DNA of 64,000 bases from Fasciola hepatica (Eukaryota > Platyhelminthes > Trematoda > Plagiorchiida > Fasciolidae), in contig CANUEZ040000180.1 in assembly GCA_948099385.1 (NCBI GenBank), positions 694,501 to 758,500 on the forward strand, read 5' to 3'. Below, piece after piece: positions 24,805 through 34,715 of the stretch. Position 1 is the first letter of the stretch, and every line of letters begins with the position of its first letter. A model generated the notes under the pieces. That model was not told the DNA's origin, ran no database searches, and was given only the letters and a program-made list of their open reading frames with translations. A program made the translations under genes and the position numbers.

Positions 24805-25081
24805 TGTAACAGTCAGCCAAAGGCGAAAAGACGAAATTCAGCAATGTAAGGATTATTCTAAAGTATGCGGCACACTGTCATTATTGTAAAAATTCAAATA
24901 TAAACACATTACGAATCAGTACTTTTGGACCGTTGCACTGTCTTCCAGATTGGCGGTTTCTCCACCTTCTTCCAGTTTTCCCTTTGCTTGTACGAGGTTG
25001 ATACGACCAACTGAAACGGAAGAGAAAATCCATTACTTCAATTCGCCATACTCGTACGACCTTCCCGAAGTTTCTACTACA
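24805..25081 (-). repeat. Gypsy array LTR 2 (shared middle LTR)
   Basis: 277 bp. It serves as the 5' LTR of unit A and the 3' LTR of unit B. Its sequence follows LTR 1 almost everywhere but agrees with LTR 3 at the CAGTACTTTTGG position. Confidence 0.92.
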
Positions 25082-25515
25082 CAGCTCTCCCCTCCAGAAG
25101 GCTCCGTACCCGGGGCCACAGCTTTTCCCCCTTCTATCGGCACCTCTAGCTCTGACTGTACTGGTGGCACTGCGCCTAGGTCTTCGGCCGGCGAAATCCC
25201 ACTGGTTGGGTTGATTCCCTGTGCTACGTGCTCGAAGGGCTTCAGCTTATTAAAATGAACAACGAATGATGGGTTACCACTATTCGGCCATGCTTTTCTA
25301 ATGACACAGGTTGCATCTGACACAACCCTTTCAACACGAAAGGGTCCTTTCCAATCCCCTGGAAAATTTAGCTGGCGTCCCCCCGGTGGGTACTGACGTA
25401 TGAAGCCACACGAAATCGTCAGCTTGTAATGGGGCGCCAAACACCTTTCTGTCATAATACTCATTTTGCCGCCTCTGTGCTGCCCGAAGATGGGCTCGAG
25501 CAAGGTCTTCACCAC
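25033..25515 (-). pseudogene. pol: Unit B integrase C-terminus (GPF/Y module)
   Basis: Appears identical to the unit A frame, ending inside LTR 2. Confidence 0.8.
25085..25095 (-). promoter_or_regulatory. Polypurine tract of unit B
   Basis: Identical GGAGGGGAGAG upstream of LTR 2 in the element's sense. Confidence 0.65.
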
Positions 25516-26191
25516 TTCTTATTATGTCCCGCAGTTTGCTGACGTATTCCACTACCGTAGTGTTTTGATTGCTAATTGTGGGTTTTCGCAAATCTGACGG
25601 AAGCCGAATTTCTCTTCCTGTCCACAGGAAGCTTGGAGTCTGGTTTGTTGACGCATGCACCGAACCGCGATACGCTAGCAAGCAGAAGTGTATTTTCGTG
25701 TCCCAATCAGTACCGTGCTCGACGACGGCTTTGAGAAGGGTGATAAGTGTTCGATTAGTACACTCAACTAATCCATTCCCTTGTGGGTGGTAGGAGGTAG
25801 TGCCCATTTTGTCGATACCAAGAGATCTAAAAAGCTCCTGCATGAGACAGCTTTCGAAATTCGTACCCTTATCAGAGTGTAGTTGGCTCGGTGCACCCCA
25901 CAGACAAATCCAGTGCTTAAGAGTCGCATCTGCAACGGTTTTGGCATCTCCGAAGTTCAACGGTATCGCTTCGCACCATTTAGTAAAATAGTCGACAAGC
26001 ACCAGCAAGTATTTATTTCCATGTTGCGTAAGTGGTAGGGGTCCGAATAAATCCATACCAACTATTTCATTCGTAAACCCTGCTACTATGGGTTGTAACG
26101 GTGCACACGGTGCCGTTCTGGGATTTTTAAAGCGGCCACAACGTTTGCACGTCCTACAGAAACCCAATACGTCTCTTGGTAGGGCCACCAA
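25331..26191 (-). pseudogene. pol: Unit B integrase core
   Basis: 286 residues, same as unit A except MVALPRDV for MVALSRDV. The Asp, Asp, Glu catalytic motifs are present. It ends at the identical frameshift before GPF. Confidence 0.9.
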
Positions 26192-26403
26192 AACCGAGTC
26201 CTTGTGGCACGTTCTAGTTTGTTGACACCCGCATGGCCCAGCTCAGTGTGCAATGTCGTAAGGACCTTTTGTACCATGGACCGAGGGACGACGACTTTCG
26301 TTGGATAATTGGGACCGAACTGGAAAACTAAAACGTTATCCACAATGCTCAAATGATCCCAGAGGCTCCAGAGATGTTTGGTCCACAAACCACTCCCCGC
26401 CAT
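26086..26403 (-). pseudogene. pol: Unit B integrase zinc-binding region
   Basis: Same as unit A except FWWPYQETYW for FWWPYQGTYW. Confidence 0.8.
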
Positions 26404-26564
26404 CTCTCACTGACTAGGCTTCTCACTTCCTGCCTTCAACTTTGCGTAGATGAGGCTTGTGTCGCTATCGCTGGACTGGATCGAGCCCCACTGTTCCGCC
26501 TTATCCTCCTGTAGACTGATCTGTGCCATATAACCGACGGGACAGGAAAGCAATTTCCGCGGTT

Positions 26565-26792
26565 TCAAACTGGCCTCCTCGGTAATGCGTCCGCATTCGA
26601 ATATCGACTACCCGCACGGTGTTCAATCACGAAATCAAACTCCTGCAACTGCTGTTGCCACCGGGCTGTCTGCCCCTGGGGGTCTTTAAAGTTTTGTAAC
26701 CGCAGAAGGGCCTGATGGTCTGTAAGAATTCGAAATCGTCGACCGATTAGGTACTGTCTCAACGTTTTTGCGAATGTGACCAGGGCTAGCAT
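26565..26792 (-). pseudogene. pol: Unit B RNase H C-terminal part
   Basis: Same 75 residues as unit A with one change (ALLRL for ALMRL). The upstream half carries the same breaks as unit A. Confidence 0.82.
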
Positions 26793-27064
26793 TTTTTTCT
26801 TGTCGTGCAGTAGTTTTTCTCCCGTTCACATAACGTTCTACTGCAGTAGGGATGACATGCTACAATCCATCTCGCCCGATTTGCGATAACACACCTTTAA
26901 TGACCCCGTCACTTACGTCTGTATCTAGAATAAACTCACTAGCTCCTTCGGACAGATCGGGCATTGCTAGCACGGGTGCCGCTCAAAGAGCCGAACGTTA
27001 ATCTCCAAAGGACTGCTCACATCGCTCGTCCCAACTGAAGCCGTCATCTTTGCGCAGAAGAGCA

Positions 27065-27679
27065 TTAAACGGTACCGCCCGTTCTGCAAAACCTTTGATG
27101 AGGTGACTTCCCTCGGGACAGCGCCCGCTTCACAGCAGGGTTCGAGAAGCCGTCAATTAACTGTTCTAACAATCGGCTTTCCCGCTCCTCCTCGACCGCA
27201 TCGGAATAAGCCCGCTGACTCATCAGTTGCAGCACGCGACCGAAGGATCTTACGTCTTCATCCGGTCGCTGCTTTCTCCCGTGTAACCCCTGCCGATATA
27301 GTGAAGGGTGCCCGGGGGAGTCCAAAAGTCTCCAAATCTGCTTGAAGACAGGGTCCAAGTCATCGCTGTTAGAAACGTTCGCTTCATTGACAACATCATA
27401 GGCCTCTCCATCTAGCAGCCCCATGATAACGTCTCCTTGTCGCTCTTCAGCGAGCCATGGAAGGTATCGCCGCACCTGGCTCTCCCACCGATTATAGTTT
27501 CCATTAAAGCGAAATTTCTTGGGCGCTCCCAAGGGGGAAACCTGCTGAGTTCTGATTATTTTGCACTCAGTCAACTCGAATGAAAGTTCATGGACAGATG
27601 GGCCCCCAAGCTGGTCCTTGGGTGCCGAGAGAGAGATCCTCTCTTCCCGATTATCAGATTTGGCTAGCTTTTTCGGCAT
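27065..27679 (-). pseudogene. gag: Unit B Gag, fused at its end by a deletion
   Basis: 204 residues, nearly identical to unit A Gag up to VKRALSRG, then a short unrelated tail (SPHQRFCRTGGTV) created by the deletion junction near 27105-27115. Everything from the Gag C-terminus through protease to late RT is missing. Confidence 0.87.
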
Positions 27680-27683
27680 TCTT

Positions 27684-27703
27684 GATCCCGGGTGGCGGCT
27701 CCA
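27684..27703 (-). promoter_or_regulatory. Primer-binding site of unit B
   Basis: Same sequence and spacing as the unit A site, next to LTR 3. Confidence 0.7.
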
Positions 27704-27707
27704 ATCT

Positions 27708-27984
27708 TGTAACAGTCAGCCAAAGGCGAAAAGACGAAATTCAGCAATGTAAGGATTTACCTAAAATATGTGGCACACTGTCATTATTGTAAAAATTCAA
27801 ATATAAACACATTACGAATCAGTACTTTTGGACCGTTGCACTGTCTTCCAGATTGGCGGTTTCTCCACCTTCTTCCAGTTTTCCCTTTGCTTGTACGAGG
27901 TTGATACGACCAACTGAAACGGAAGAGAAAATCCATTACTTCAATTTGCCATACTCGTATGACCTTCCCAAAGTTTATATTACA
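27708..27984 (-). repeat. Gypsy array LTR 3 (5' LTR of unit B)
   Basis: 277 bp. It is the most diverged of the three, with clustered differences near both ends (for example ATTTACCTAAAATATGTGG and TTTATATTACA against the other copies). It is followed by the right CATA. Confidence 0.9.
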
Positions 27985-27988
27985 CATA
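27985..27988. repeat. Target-site duplication CATA (right copy)
   Basis: Matches the four bases left of LTR 1. Confidence 0.75.
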
Positions 27989-29528
27989 ACATTCATGCAA
28001 CTTGAAAGCATCTCGCGGTCTGAAGATCTTGCTTTTTAACGTTCAATGGAGCTTCCAAGTCGGAACCGTTTTCGCTTCTCAAGCTGAATGGACTGCCCCC
28101 TTCCACTGACCATTTGTCTATCTTCTAGCTCGTCGGCAACGCTAGAGGCAGGATATTGTCAAGATTTGTATTTTGAACCTTTTTTCTGTCCTGCTTCAGC
28201 CATTACTCGGTGAACTGTCTTCAATCTCACCGGTGACATTCAGACATCAAGATAATCACTAGATCCGGCAACTTGCGGACTTCAGCATTGTACCCGTGAA
28301 ATACTTCAGGCCTTCAAGACAAGATAGAGGCTGTCGAGTGCAACTTGGTCCTCACAGTGGAAGTAAGCCTTGCTCAGAATGGAGGTATTTTCAAAAACCT
28401 TTTGCGGTCGGCCGGGATAGTAACAGTTATAGAACGAATAACCAGCCACGTCCATTGACCAAGACAACCGGATTCATTGTCTTCCATCTTTCCTTTTCCC
28501 TTAGGGACTGTTACTTGAGGGCGGGGCGTGACCGCCGAATTACTACCATATTGGCAGAGACCAGATACGCAAACACGTTGCTGACTTCGTGAATTCTTCG
28601 GTATAATTATTCTGCTGATTTTGCGGGTCTCCTGATAAACGACCCGAGTTTTCCCAAGTAGGATCCATCAGGTAAACCGATAGCTGCATCTCACAACCGT
28701 GGTGTACGAGGTGTAGTGATCTGGAGATGACAAAGTTTGAATGTGTAAATTCATGACCAAAAACTACGGTAAACAAACATGACCAGTCAGTACTTAGCAT
28801 TAGGCGGTTTGTAATTTGTTCGATGTCCCAAGACCGTGCTTTGTTTGTTTGCTTGCAGCTAGGACAATTGGTTTCTGCCAATAGAACAACACATTTTTGA
28901 CTGCTCTGCCTGCTGGCCTTTGAAAGTTTAGCTCCCTTAGCCAGTATTGCGTCCGGTGTCGCTCCCAAACCTAGAAGTAAAAGATTTTGTTTCAATTCAA
29001 AACGCCCTTCACCTTTTAAAAATACTTTTATCTTCTTTTGGCAGGCCTCGGAACTCTTGTCTTGTTCCTCATTCCATAGGCCATTCCCGGGATCTATTTA
29101 GTACCTGGTATCCGGAGTACTAAGGAGGCATTGTGCTTGAGTAACGCGAAATGCCTGGTCAACGATAGCTCAAGGCCTGCAAAGCTTCACAACATTGCCT
29201 CGTGGGTGGTATGGTGGCCATAAAAATCATCGGATAAGGACCGTAAAACAGCATTCATCTTGATTTCAGCACACACGGTTCTTTTATTCTGTATCCCTCG
29301 ACCAGCTGAAAAAAATGAATATTACATCAGCTTTCTAATTTGCGCGGGTGATCGGCTTCGTTGCCCTGGTAGTGTTTAGACTGCTGCTTCGAAGACCTAC
29401 AGACCCTAAATCTGCCGCCGGCCCAAATCCTGTTTTTACCCCCGCTGCATGGTCACCAGCGGCAACCACTTATTATGAATAAAGGTTGAAGGAATACTTG
29501 GAAACATTCGGTTTTTCTTCGCATACCT
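27989..29528. other. Flanking region without recognised genes
   Basis: Right flank of the Gypsy array. The longest frames (28543-28995 minus, 150 codons; 28296-28592 plus, 98 codons) have no recognisable motif and overlap each other on opposite strands. It may be old transposon or intergenic DNA. Confidence 0.5.
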
Positions 29529-29779
29529 TTAGGACTCTCCTCAGTTAAGTCAAGACCTGCTCCCTTATAGAGTGTATAGCCCCTGGTCCTCGGTTTGTCA
29601 CACGATAGAGAATTTACTCGGCAGCGCAAAAGAGCAGAACTGAAAACGCTGGAGCGGGACGACGCTTATATTAGAGGGGCGCAGCGGCGTGCAGACGGTG
29701 TACACAGGCGGAGCAAGTGGCTCCATCAAAAACGGCAATTGTTCAAATAAATAAATTTGTTAGTCTTTGTCATTGAGTG
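29529..29779 (-). repeat. Solo LTR of the CsRn1-like Gypsy family, inverted
   Basis: 251 bp, reverse complement of the terminal repeats at 30261 and 35329 and exactly the same length. It keeps the block CTCTAATATAAGCGTCGTCCCG. No primer-binding site follows it in its own sense, so it looks like a solo LTR or an isolated 3' LTR. It is more diverged than the other two copies, and no clear target duplication was found. Confidence 0.8.
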
Positions 29780-30260
29780 CTTTATTGGTAGCACTACATA
29801 TCTATGGACCATGATTCAGGCCACTAATGTCGGATTTCTTATAATGTCGCCTGGCCACATATGAGACATTCATTCGCACCGAGGACCTTTTTGCGCCTCC
29901 AATAACTCTCCCTCCTCATCCCTTTAGGCATAACAATGTATTCTGATGTCCAGAGTCTGAAGATGAGTGACAAACGTTGTAACGACCAAACGCTCAAGTT
30001 GTGGTCCTTGTGAGGCCTCTTTAAAGATCCAGTGCACAATTCACCAACCAGTTAGCTTCACTAGTTCTGGATAGCACACTGGGGCCTCAAAGCAATGCGT
30101 GGCCCTAATCAATGCAGAACCCAAATCAAGAACATCATCGCTCTGCACATTCTGCGGTAATATTAGGGGGTAAAAATAAAAGTACAAAAACGATCAAACC
30201 TTTGTCAGTGAGCCTCGGCCACTATCCAGCCAAAAGGATAATGTAAGGCTACCTATACAA
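29780..30260. other. Spacer between the inverted solo LTR and the plus-strand element
   Basis: No recognised gene. A 66-codon minus frame (29839-30039) contains ...ECLICGQATL with a CxxC, but I cannot name it. Confidence 0.45.
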
Positions 30261-30511
30261 CACACTATTACAAAGACTGACAAATTTGTTTTTTTGAAGA
30301 AGTACCGAATTTGGTGGCGCCACCTGCCCCGTCTGTGTACACCGTCCGCACGCCGTTGCGCCCCTCTAATATAAGCGTCGTCCCGCTCCAGCGTTTTCAG
30401 TTCTGCTCTTTTGCGCTGCCGAGTAAATTTGCTATCGTGTCATGAACCGAGAACCAGGGGCTATAAACTCTAAACGCGAGCAGGTCCCGACTTAACTTAG
30501 GAGAATCCTAA
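30261..30511 (+). repeat. 5' LTR of the CsRn1-like element
   Basis: 251 bp, ending TCCTAA two bases before the primer site. It does not show the usual TG...CA ends, so the exact borders may be off by a few bases or the copy is mutated. Confidence 0.8.
30370..30375 (+). promoter_or_regulatory. Candidate LTR TATA box
   Basis: TATAAG within CTCTAATATAAGCGTCG, conserved in all three copies of this LTR, including the diverged inverted one. A role as the RNA polymerase II core promoter is inferred from position and conservation only. Confidence 0.4.
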
Positions 30512-30513
30512 AC

Positions 30514-30529
30514 TGGTAAGCCCGAACAG
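30514..30529 (+). promoter_or_regulatory. Primer-binding site, tRNA-Trp-like
   Basis: TGGTAAGCCCGA matches 10 of the first 12 bases expected for complementarity to eukaryotic tRNA-Trp (TGGTGACCCCGA). CsRn1-clade elements are known for tRNA-Trp priming. Confidence 0.6.
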
Positions 30530-30682
30530 CAAATTCATCCCACCAAGGACACTTGTAAGTCCTTCAATCATATTTATTCGTTTACACATATACTTTTTCC
30601 GACTTATAAACGGTAAATCTCGATTTCTGTCACCATACTCCTTTAATATTTTCCTTTTATCAATATAATAAGTGTCTCACGG

Positions 30683-31576
30683 TTGCTGAGTTCCTTTTTA
30701 CATTTTGTTTTTCATTTGATTTACCATTGCACTTATGGCAACGACGGCAAGCCTGATCTGAGATCGTCCGTTTTTACGGTCTCCCCAGTTGTCCCTGGGT
30801 TTTTTAATGATGACCTTCAACTCTGGTTTCATATGTTAGAGGCAGAGCTCGAATCACATAGAAACACAAGCGAGCATTTCCGTTACTTATGGACTATCGG
30901 TCGCCTCCCTCGTGACTTTGCTACCCAGATACGCGGAGCAATATTCAGTCTCTATTCATACACAACCGTAAAAGACGCGGTATTCTGTATTTTTTTGCCT
31001 TCAGAATCGTCCACACTGAAACCGATGATCCAAGGGGCAGAGTTAGGTAGCAAGGAGCCCTGTTCATTACTGAGAGAAGTGCAGCAGCTGGCGAGGCAAC
31101 TTCTACGGGAAAAGGACGTTGAAGAATTGTGGGTACAGCGATTACAACCCAATACGCAAGCACTGTTCGAGGTTTCCAACCGCCTTAGGCTCACAGAAGC
31201 GGCAAAACTAGAGGACGGTATTATGGAACTGTGCCATCCACATGGTAATGCTGTAACAAACTCGAGCAGCCCCCAGCCCACCGCTCCCACCGTAGGAGCA
31301 CACTCCGAGGACACTTCAAAGCTGCTTTTGAGCGGATATTTAAATGTCTTTCCACTCCTAGTTATTCTCACTGTGGAGGCAATAAATCTTACCATAACTC
31401 TGACTGACGTGAACGTCTCAGAAGCCCTTCTCCTGAACGCCTCATTAGCCCATCTCGACCAACGTACTATCGATATCACAAGTGATTTGAGGAGAAGGCC
31501 CATAGCTGCGAAGCCGGTTGCACCATCCCAGGTGCCAAACAGGGGAACTAATATCCCGACGCGTTCCGACAACTAA
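30683..31576 (+). pseudogene. gag: CsRn1-like Gag (297 aa frame)
   Basis: The credible Gag part is roughly residues 30-200: FFNDDLQLWFHMLEAELESH, then HFRYLWTIGRLPRDFATQIR and LREKDVEELWVQRLQPNTQALFEVS, the capsid pattern of this clade (a W-F-x-x-x-E segment and an L-W-x-Q-R-L-P-like segment). The second half is Ser/Pro-rich and loses similarity, and no zinc knuckle is seen. The first residues are hydrophobic and probably not part of the original Gag start. Confidence 0.75.
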
Positions 31577-31709
31577 CACGGTCGGCAGCCATAATAGCAG
31601 TCGTCTGTTGCACGTTCCAGATTTGTTTCCCAATAACCTGTTCCCTATTGACACCGGTGCCACAGTGAGTGTCATTACAAAGAAAGCAGGTGATGCAACG
31701 ATTTTATAA
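31518..31709 (+). pseudogene. pol: CsRn1-like protease fragment
   Basis: Contains LHVPDLFPNNLFPIDTGATVSVIT, the aspartic protease active-site region with an intact DTG. It lies in a different frame from Gag and stops soon after, so it is a fragment. Confidence 0.75.
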
Positions 31710-31943
31710 TTCCAACAGCTTCGCGCTGCTAACGGCATTCTTTTTGCTACTTACGGCCGTAGGTCACCCAAGCTCAATTTAGGCCTACTTCGCACCTTTC
31801 GCTGGGTGTTTACACTAGCAGACGTCCCCTATTTCATACAAGGTATCGATTCCCCTTACCATTTCGACCTCCTGGTCGATGCATGGTGCCAAGGAGTTGG
31901 CGACCGATAGACTTTTCTCTCCGTAACCGGTTCGTATTACTCC

Positions 31944-32174
31944 GTGAATCACATCACGCCCCTATGCATCCAACCTCAGGCCGAAAACCCCTACGCAGAC
32001 CTCGTTTCAACTTACCTGGCAACAGAAAGACAACCTGGCCCTCTTTCCGCAGTGACCACTAACGTTACCCACCATATTGTTACGAAAATACCCCCAGCAT
32101 TTAGCCGACCACGTCGCCTGACGCCAAACAAGCTCCGCATAACACAGGCTGAGTTCGAACACATGCTAGAATAA
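31944..32174 (+). pseudogene. pol: Protease-RT linker and RT start
   Basis: 76 codons ending in FSRPRRLTPNKLRITQAEFEHMLE, the conserved lead-in to RT in this clade. A TAA follows, after which the frame continues GIIRPSSSPWASPLHM. Confidence 0.75.
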
Positions 32175-32219
32175 GGCATAATACGCCCGTCCAGTAGCCC
32201 TTGGGCCTCGCCCCTTCAC

Positions 32220-33131
32220 ATGGTTCCAAAACCTAATGGCGACTGGCGCCCCTGCAGTGACTATAAGGCCCTCAACCAGGCTACTACCCCGGACCGGTAC
32301 CTCATCCCACATATTCAAGATCTTACTTCTTCCCTATCTGGTTCTGTTTTCAGCCGAATCGACCTCGTTAGAGCCTACAATCAAATCCCGGTAGCTGAGG
32401 CTGACACCCCTAAAACCGCTGTCACAACTCCATTCAGACTATTCGAGTTTTTGCGCATGCCGTTTGGGCTCAGCAATGCAGCCCAAACCTTTCAAAGGTT
32501 TATGCATGAAGCAACACGCGGTTTGAAGAATGTCTACGTGCACTTAGACGATACTTTTGTGGCAAGTTCTTCAGAACAAGAGCATATGGCACACCTGCGC
32601 GATTTTTTCGAGCGCCTTAGCCAACACGGTGTAACTAATAACCCTACCAAATGCGAATTGGGTAGGAAAACCATCACATTCCTAGGTCACGAAATCTCAG
32701 CCTCAGGCATGCAGCCCTTGTCTGACAAGGTGGCGGAAATTCGCGACTATCCTGAGCCTCACTGTTACCCGCAACTGCGCCAATTTTCTGTCTTGGTTAA
32801 CTTTTACCGCCGCTTAACCGCACACTGCGCCGAAATAGTGCAGCCTCTAACAGACCTTTTAGGTGGAGGTAAAAGGAAATTCATTTTTCCCAACACGGCG
32901 CAGGCTGCTTTTACTTTGATCAAGGAACCTATCGCCAACATAGCACTCCTTTCACATCCCGATCCTTCTGCTCCCCTGTCATTAGGAACAAATGCTTTGG
33001 ACACGGCTGTTGGAGCAGTGTTGCAGCAATTAGTCAACGGGTCATGGCAACCAATAGCTTTCTTCTCCAAGCGTCTCCAGCCTGCGGAATCCCGATATTG
33101 TACGTTAAACAGAGAACTACTGGCAATCTAG
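32220..33131 (+). pseudogene. pol: CsRn1-like RT and start of RNase H (303 aa)
   Basis: The best-preserved domain of the element. RT motifs: GDWRPCSDYKALNQAT, RIDLVRAYNQIPV, FRLFEFLRMPFGLSNAAQTFQRFM, and the catalytic loop VHLDDTFVAS, where the usual Tyr of YxDD is His. Then come CELGRKTITFLGHEIS, VNFYRRLTAHC, and the RNase H start TAVGAVLQQLVNGSWQPIAFFSK, with Asn in place of the usual first Asp (GTNALDTAVG). It ends at a stop in RELLAI. Confidence 0.9.
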
Positions 33132-33322
33132 TTGATTATCCGACACTTTCGGCACACACATTCGAGGACCAAACGTTCACAGTGTTCACAGATCATAAAC
33201 CACTAGTGTACGCCCTCCAGTCAGCTTCTGACCGATATTCGCCACGCGAGATTCGCCGCTTGGACTATGTTTCGCATTTACTACGGACATTCGACACGTC
33301 TCTGGGGCACTTAATCCCGTAG
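33044..33322 (+). pseudogene. pol: CsRn1-like RNase H C-terminal part
   Basis: The useful portion begins about residue 35: FEDQTFTVFTDHKPLVYAL, then DRYSPREIRRLDYVSHLL. It is in a different frame from the preceding RT, so a frameshift lies near 33130. Confidence 0.82.
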
Positions 33323-33366
33323 CAGAGGCACTCTTACGCGTCCATAATATCGATGACCCACTACCC

Positions 33367-33678
33367 ATGGGCATATACCTAGAAGAAAAGGCCGCAGTCC
33401 AAACAACACATCCTGAGGTCAAGAATCTCAGAAACAGCAGCTCTATGCATCTAGTGCCAGTGGCCCTTCCAACTTCGGACGTAATTATCCCTTGCGATGT
33501 GTCACAAGGTCGACCCCGACCACCAGTTCCTGCCAGTTTTTGTCGGCAAATTTTCATCAGCCTCCACAACTTATCGCATCCTGGCGTAGCCGCCCCAATG
33601 AAACTAGTCGCCAGGCGATCCGTCTGGCCTTGCGTCAAACGTGACGTACATCTCTCATCCCGCGCTTATCTTCAATGA
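33367..33678 (+). pseudogene. pol: CsRn1-like integrase N-terminal region
   Basis: Contains RQIFISLHNLSHPGVAAPM and VARRSVWPCVKRDVHL, the HHCC finger region with the histidines kept. The Cys half is lost: the frame ends SSRAYLQ where a CxxC segment is expected. Confidence 0.75.
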
Positions 33679-33753
33679 CAAAGCTTTAAAATACATCGTC
33701 GCACTAAATCTACTTTAGGCACATGCTGTGAGCCGGACGCACGCTTTCACCAT

Positions 33754-33942
33754 ATGCATGTGGATCTCGTGAGGGCCTCTCTCACCATGCAAACGCTGCC
33801 TCTAAATCCTCACTTGCGTATATCGTTTCACTCGCTGGCCACAGGCCATACCTATTCCCCGTTCTACCTCAGAGGAAGTTGCAAAAGCGTTTCCAACTGG
33901 TTGGATGAGTCAGTTCGGTTGCCCTGCTATCATGATCACTGA
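33754..33942 (+). pseudogene. pol: CsRn1-like integrase core, first part
   Basis: Begins MHVDLVRASL, matching the first catalytic Asp segment (HVDLVGPL in relatives), then loses similarity. It overlaps the next fragment in another frame at FGCPA. Confidence 0.6.
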
Positions 33943-34429
33943 CCGCGGTTCTCATTTTGACGGTGCCTTCCGCGAGCTACTGAACGCATTCAGTTGCAGA
34001 CACCAGACGACGGCCTATCATCCTCAGGCTAGTGGCATGGTGGTGCGATTCTACCGCCAGTTGAAAGCTGCCCTTCGTGCTCGTGATAACCCATTATGGA
34101 GTGAAGTTTTACCGATCTTTCACTTAGGGCTGCGTAACACCGTTAAAGCCGATATGGGTGTTACGGCGGCTGAACTGGTTTATGGTTGCACACTACGACT
34201 TCCAGGTGAGTTGGTTTCTCCATTACTACCTATGAGTTTTAATTACGGGGATTACGCAAAACGGTTGTCGCGCCAAATGCTGGTGATAAAGCCCACCCCG
34301 CCACAGGATCAAATCCTCAGCACCTACATACCTTCTACTTTAGCGACCGCCAGCCATGTGTCTATTCGAGTGGAGTCAGTGCTATCGCCACTACGAACGA
34401 CTAACTCTGGCTCGTTCCGCGTCGTCTAG
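33905..34429 (+). pseudogene. pol: CsRn1-like integrase core and C-terminus
   Basis: 174 residues: MSQFGCPAIMITDRGSHFDG (second catalytic Asp), TAYHPQASGMVVRFYRQLKAAL (where Val replaces the catalytic Glu of ...MVERF), then LGLRNTVKADMGVTAAELVYG and LRLPGELV, the typical post-core segment. The Glu to Val change alone should inactivate the enzyme. Confidence 0.87.
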
Positions 34430-34715
34430 CGAAAGGAAAAGAAATACTTGGAAGACGTCGTGGGCAGGAAAGAGGCCATCAGCATAGACCGCCCTTAACC
34501 AGCCCCATCGGGGTAGAACCCATCCCAAACAACCCGCCCGAAGCCCCCACCCACTCACAACCTTCGGTTAGTCGTCCTGAGTCAGCCCCCGTTACTCCCA
34601 CTAACGACGGCTGCAACACCAAACTCCACGGAAGAAACGGCTGCATCCGACAATAAGAGAGATCGGCACGTCCGCGAGATGCGACAGCCAACGAGGTTTT
34701 CTGAATATGTAACAG
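34430..34715 (+). pseudogene. pol: CsRn1-like pol C-terminal tail
   Basis: Pro/Ser-rich sequence. One frame ends RHVREMRQPTRFSEYVT around 34660-34715, resembling the conserved R-x-x-R-F end of pol in this clade. Broken by stops in the other frames. Confidence 0.5.

Larger units (their letters stand above)
20229..27984 (-). mobile_element. Ty3/Gypsy retrotransposon array with three LTRs (LTR-A-LTR-B-LTR)
   Basis: Three direct copies of a 277-bp LTR (20229, 24805 and 27708) separate two internal units that read on the minus strand. Unit A (20506-24804) carries gag, protease, RT, RNase H and integrase. Unit B (25082-27707) is the same sequence minus about 1.67 kb between gag and the end of RT. 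Each unit has a primer-binding site next to its upstream LTR and a polypurine tract next to its downstream LTR. CATA flanks only the outer ends, which points to one integration followed by a tandem duplication through the LTRs. A and B differ by only a few substitutions and share the same frameshifts, so the duplication is recent and happened after coding capacity was lost. Confidence 0.92.

Noticed and set aside
28543..28995. 150-codon minus frame right of the Gypsy array
   Set aside because: No recognised domain; overlaps a plus-strand frame; no second copy in the window. Listed only as part of the unannotated flank.
30952..31572. 206-codon minus frame
   Set aside because: Antisense shadow of the CsRn1-like Gag; no motif of its own.
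34707..34714. TGTAACAG taken as the true start of an 870-bp 3' LTR
   Set aside because: The 5' copy and the inverted solo copy both start at the equivalent of 35329 and are exactly 251 bp, so the shorter LTR is better supported.
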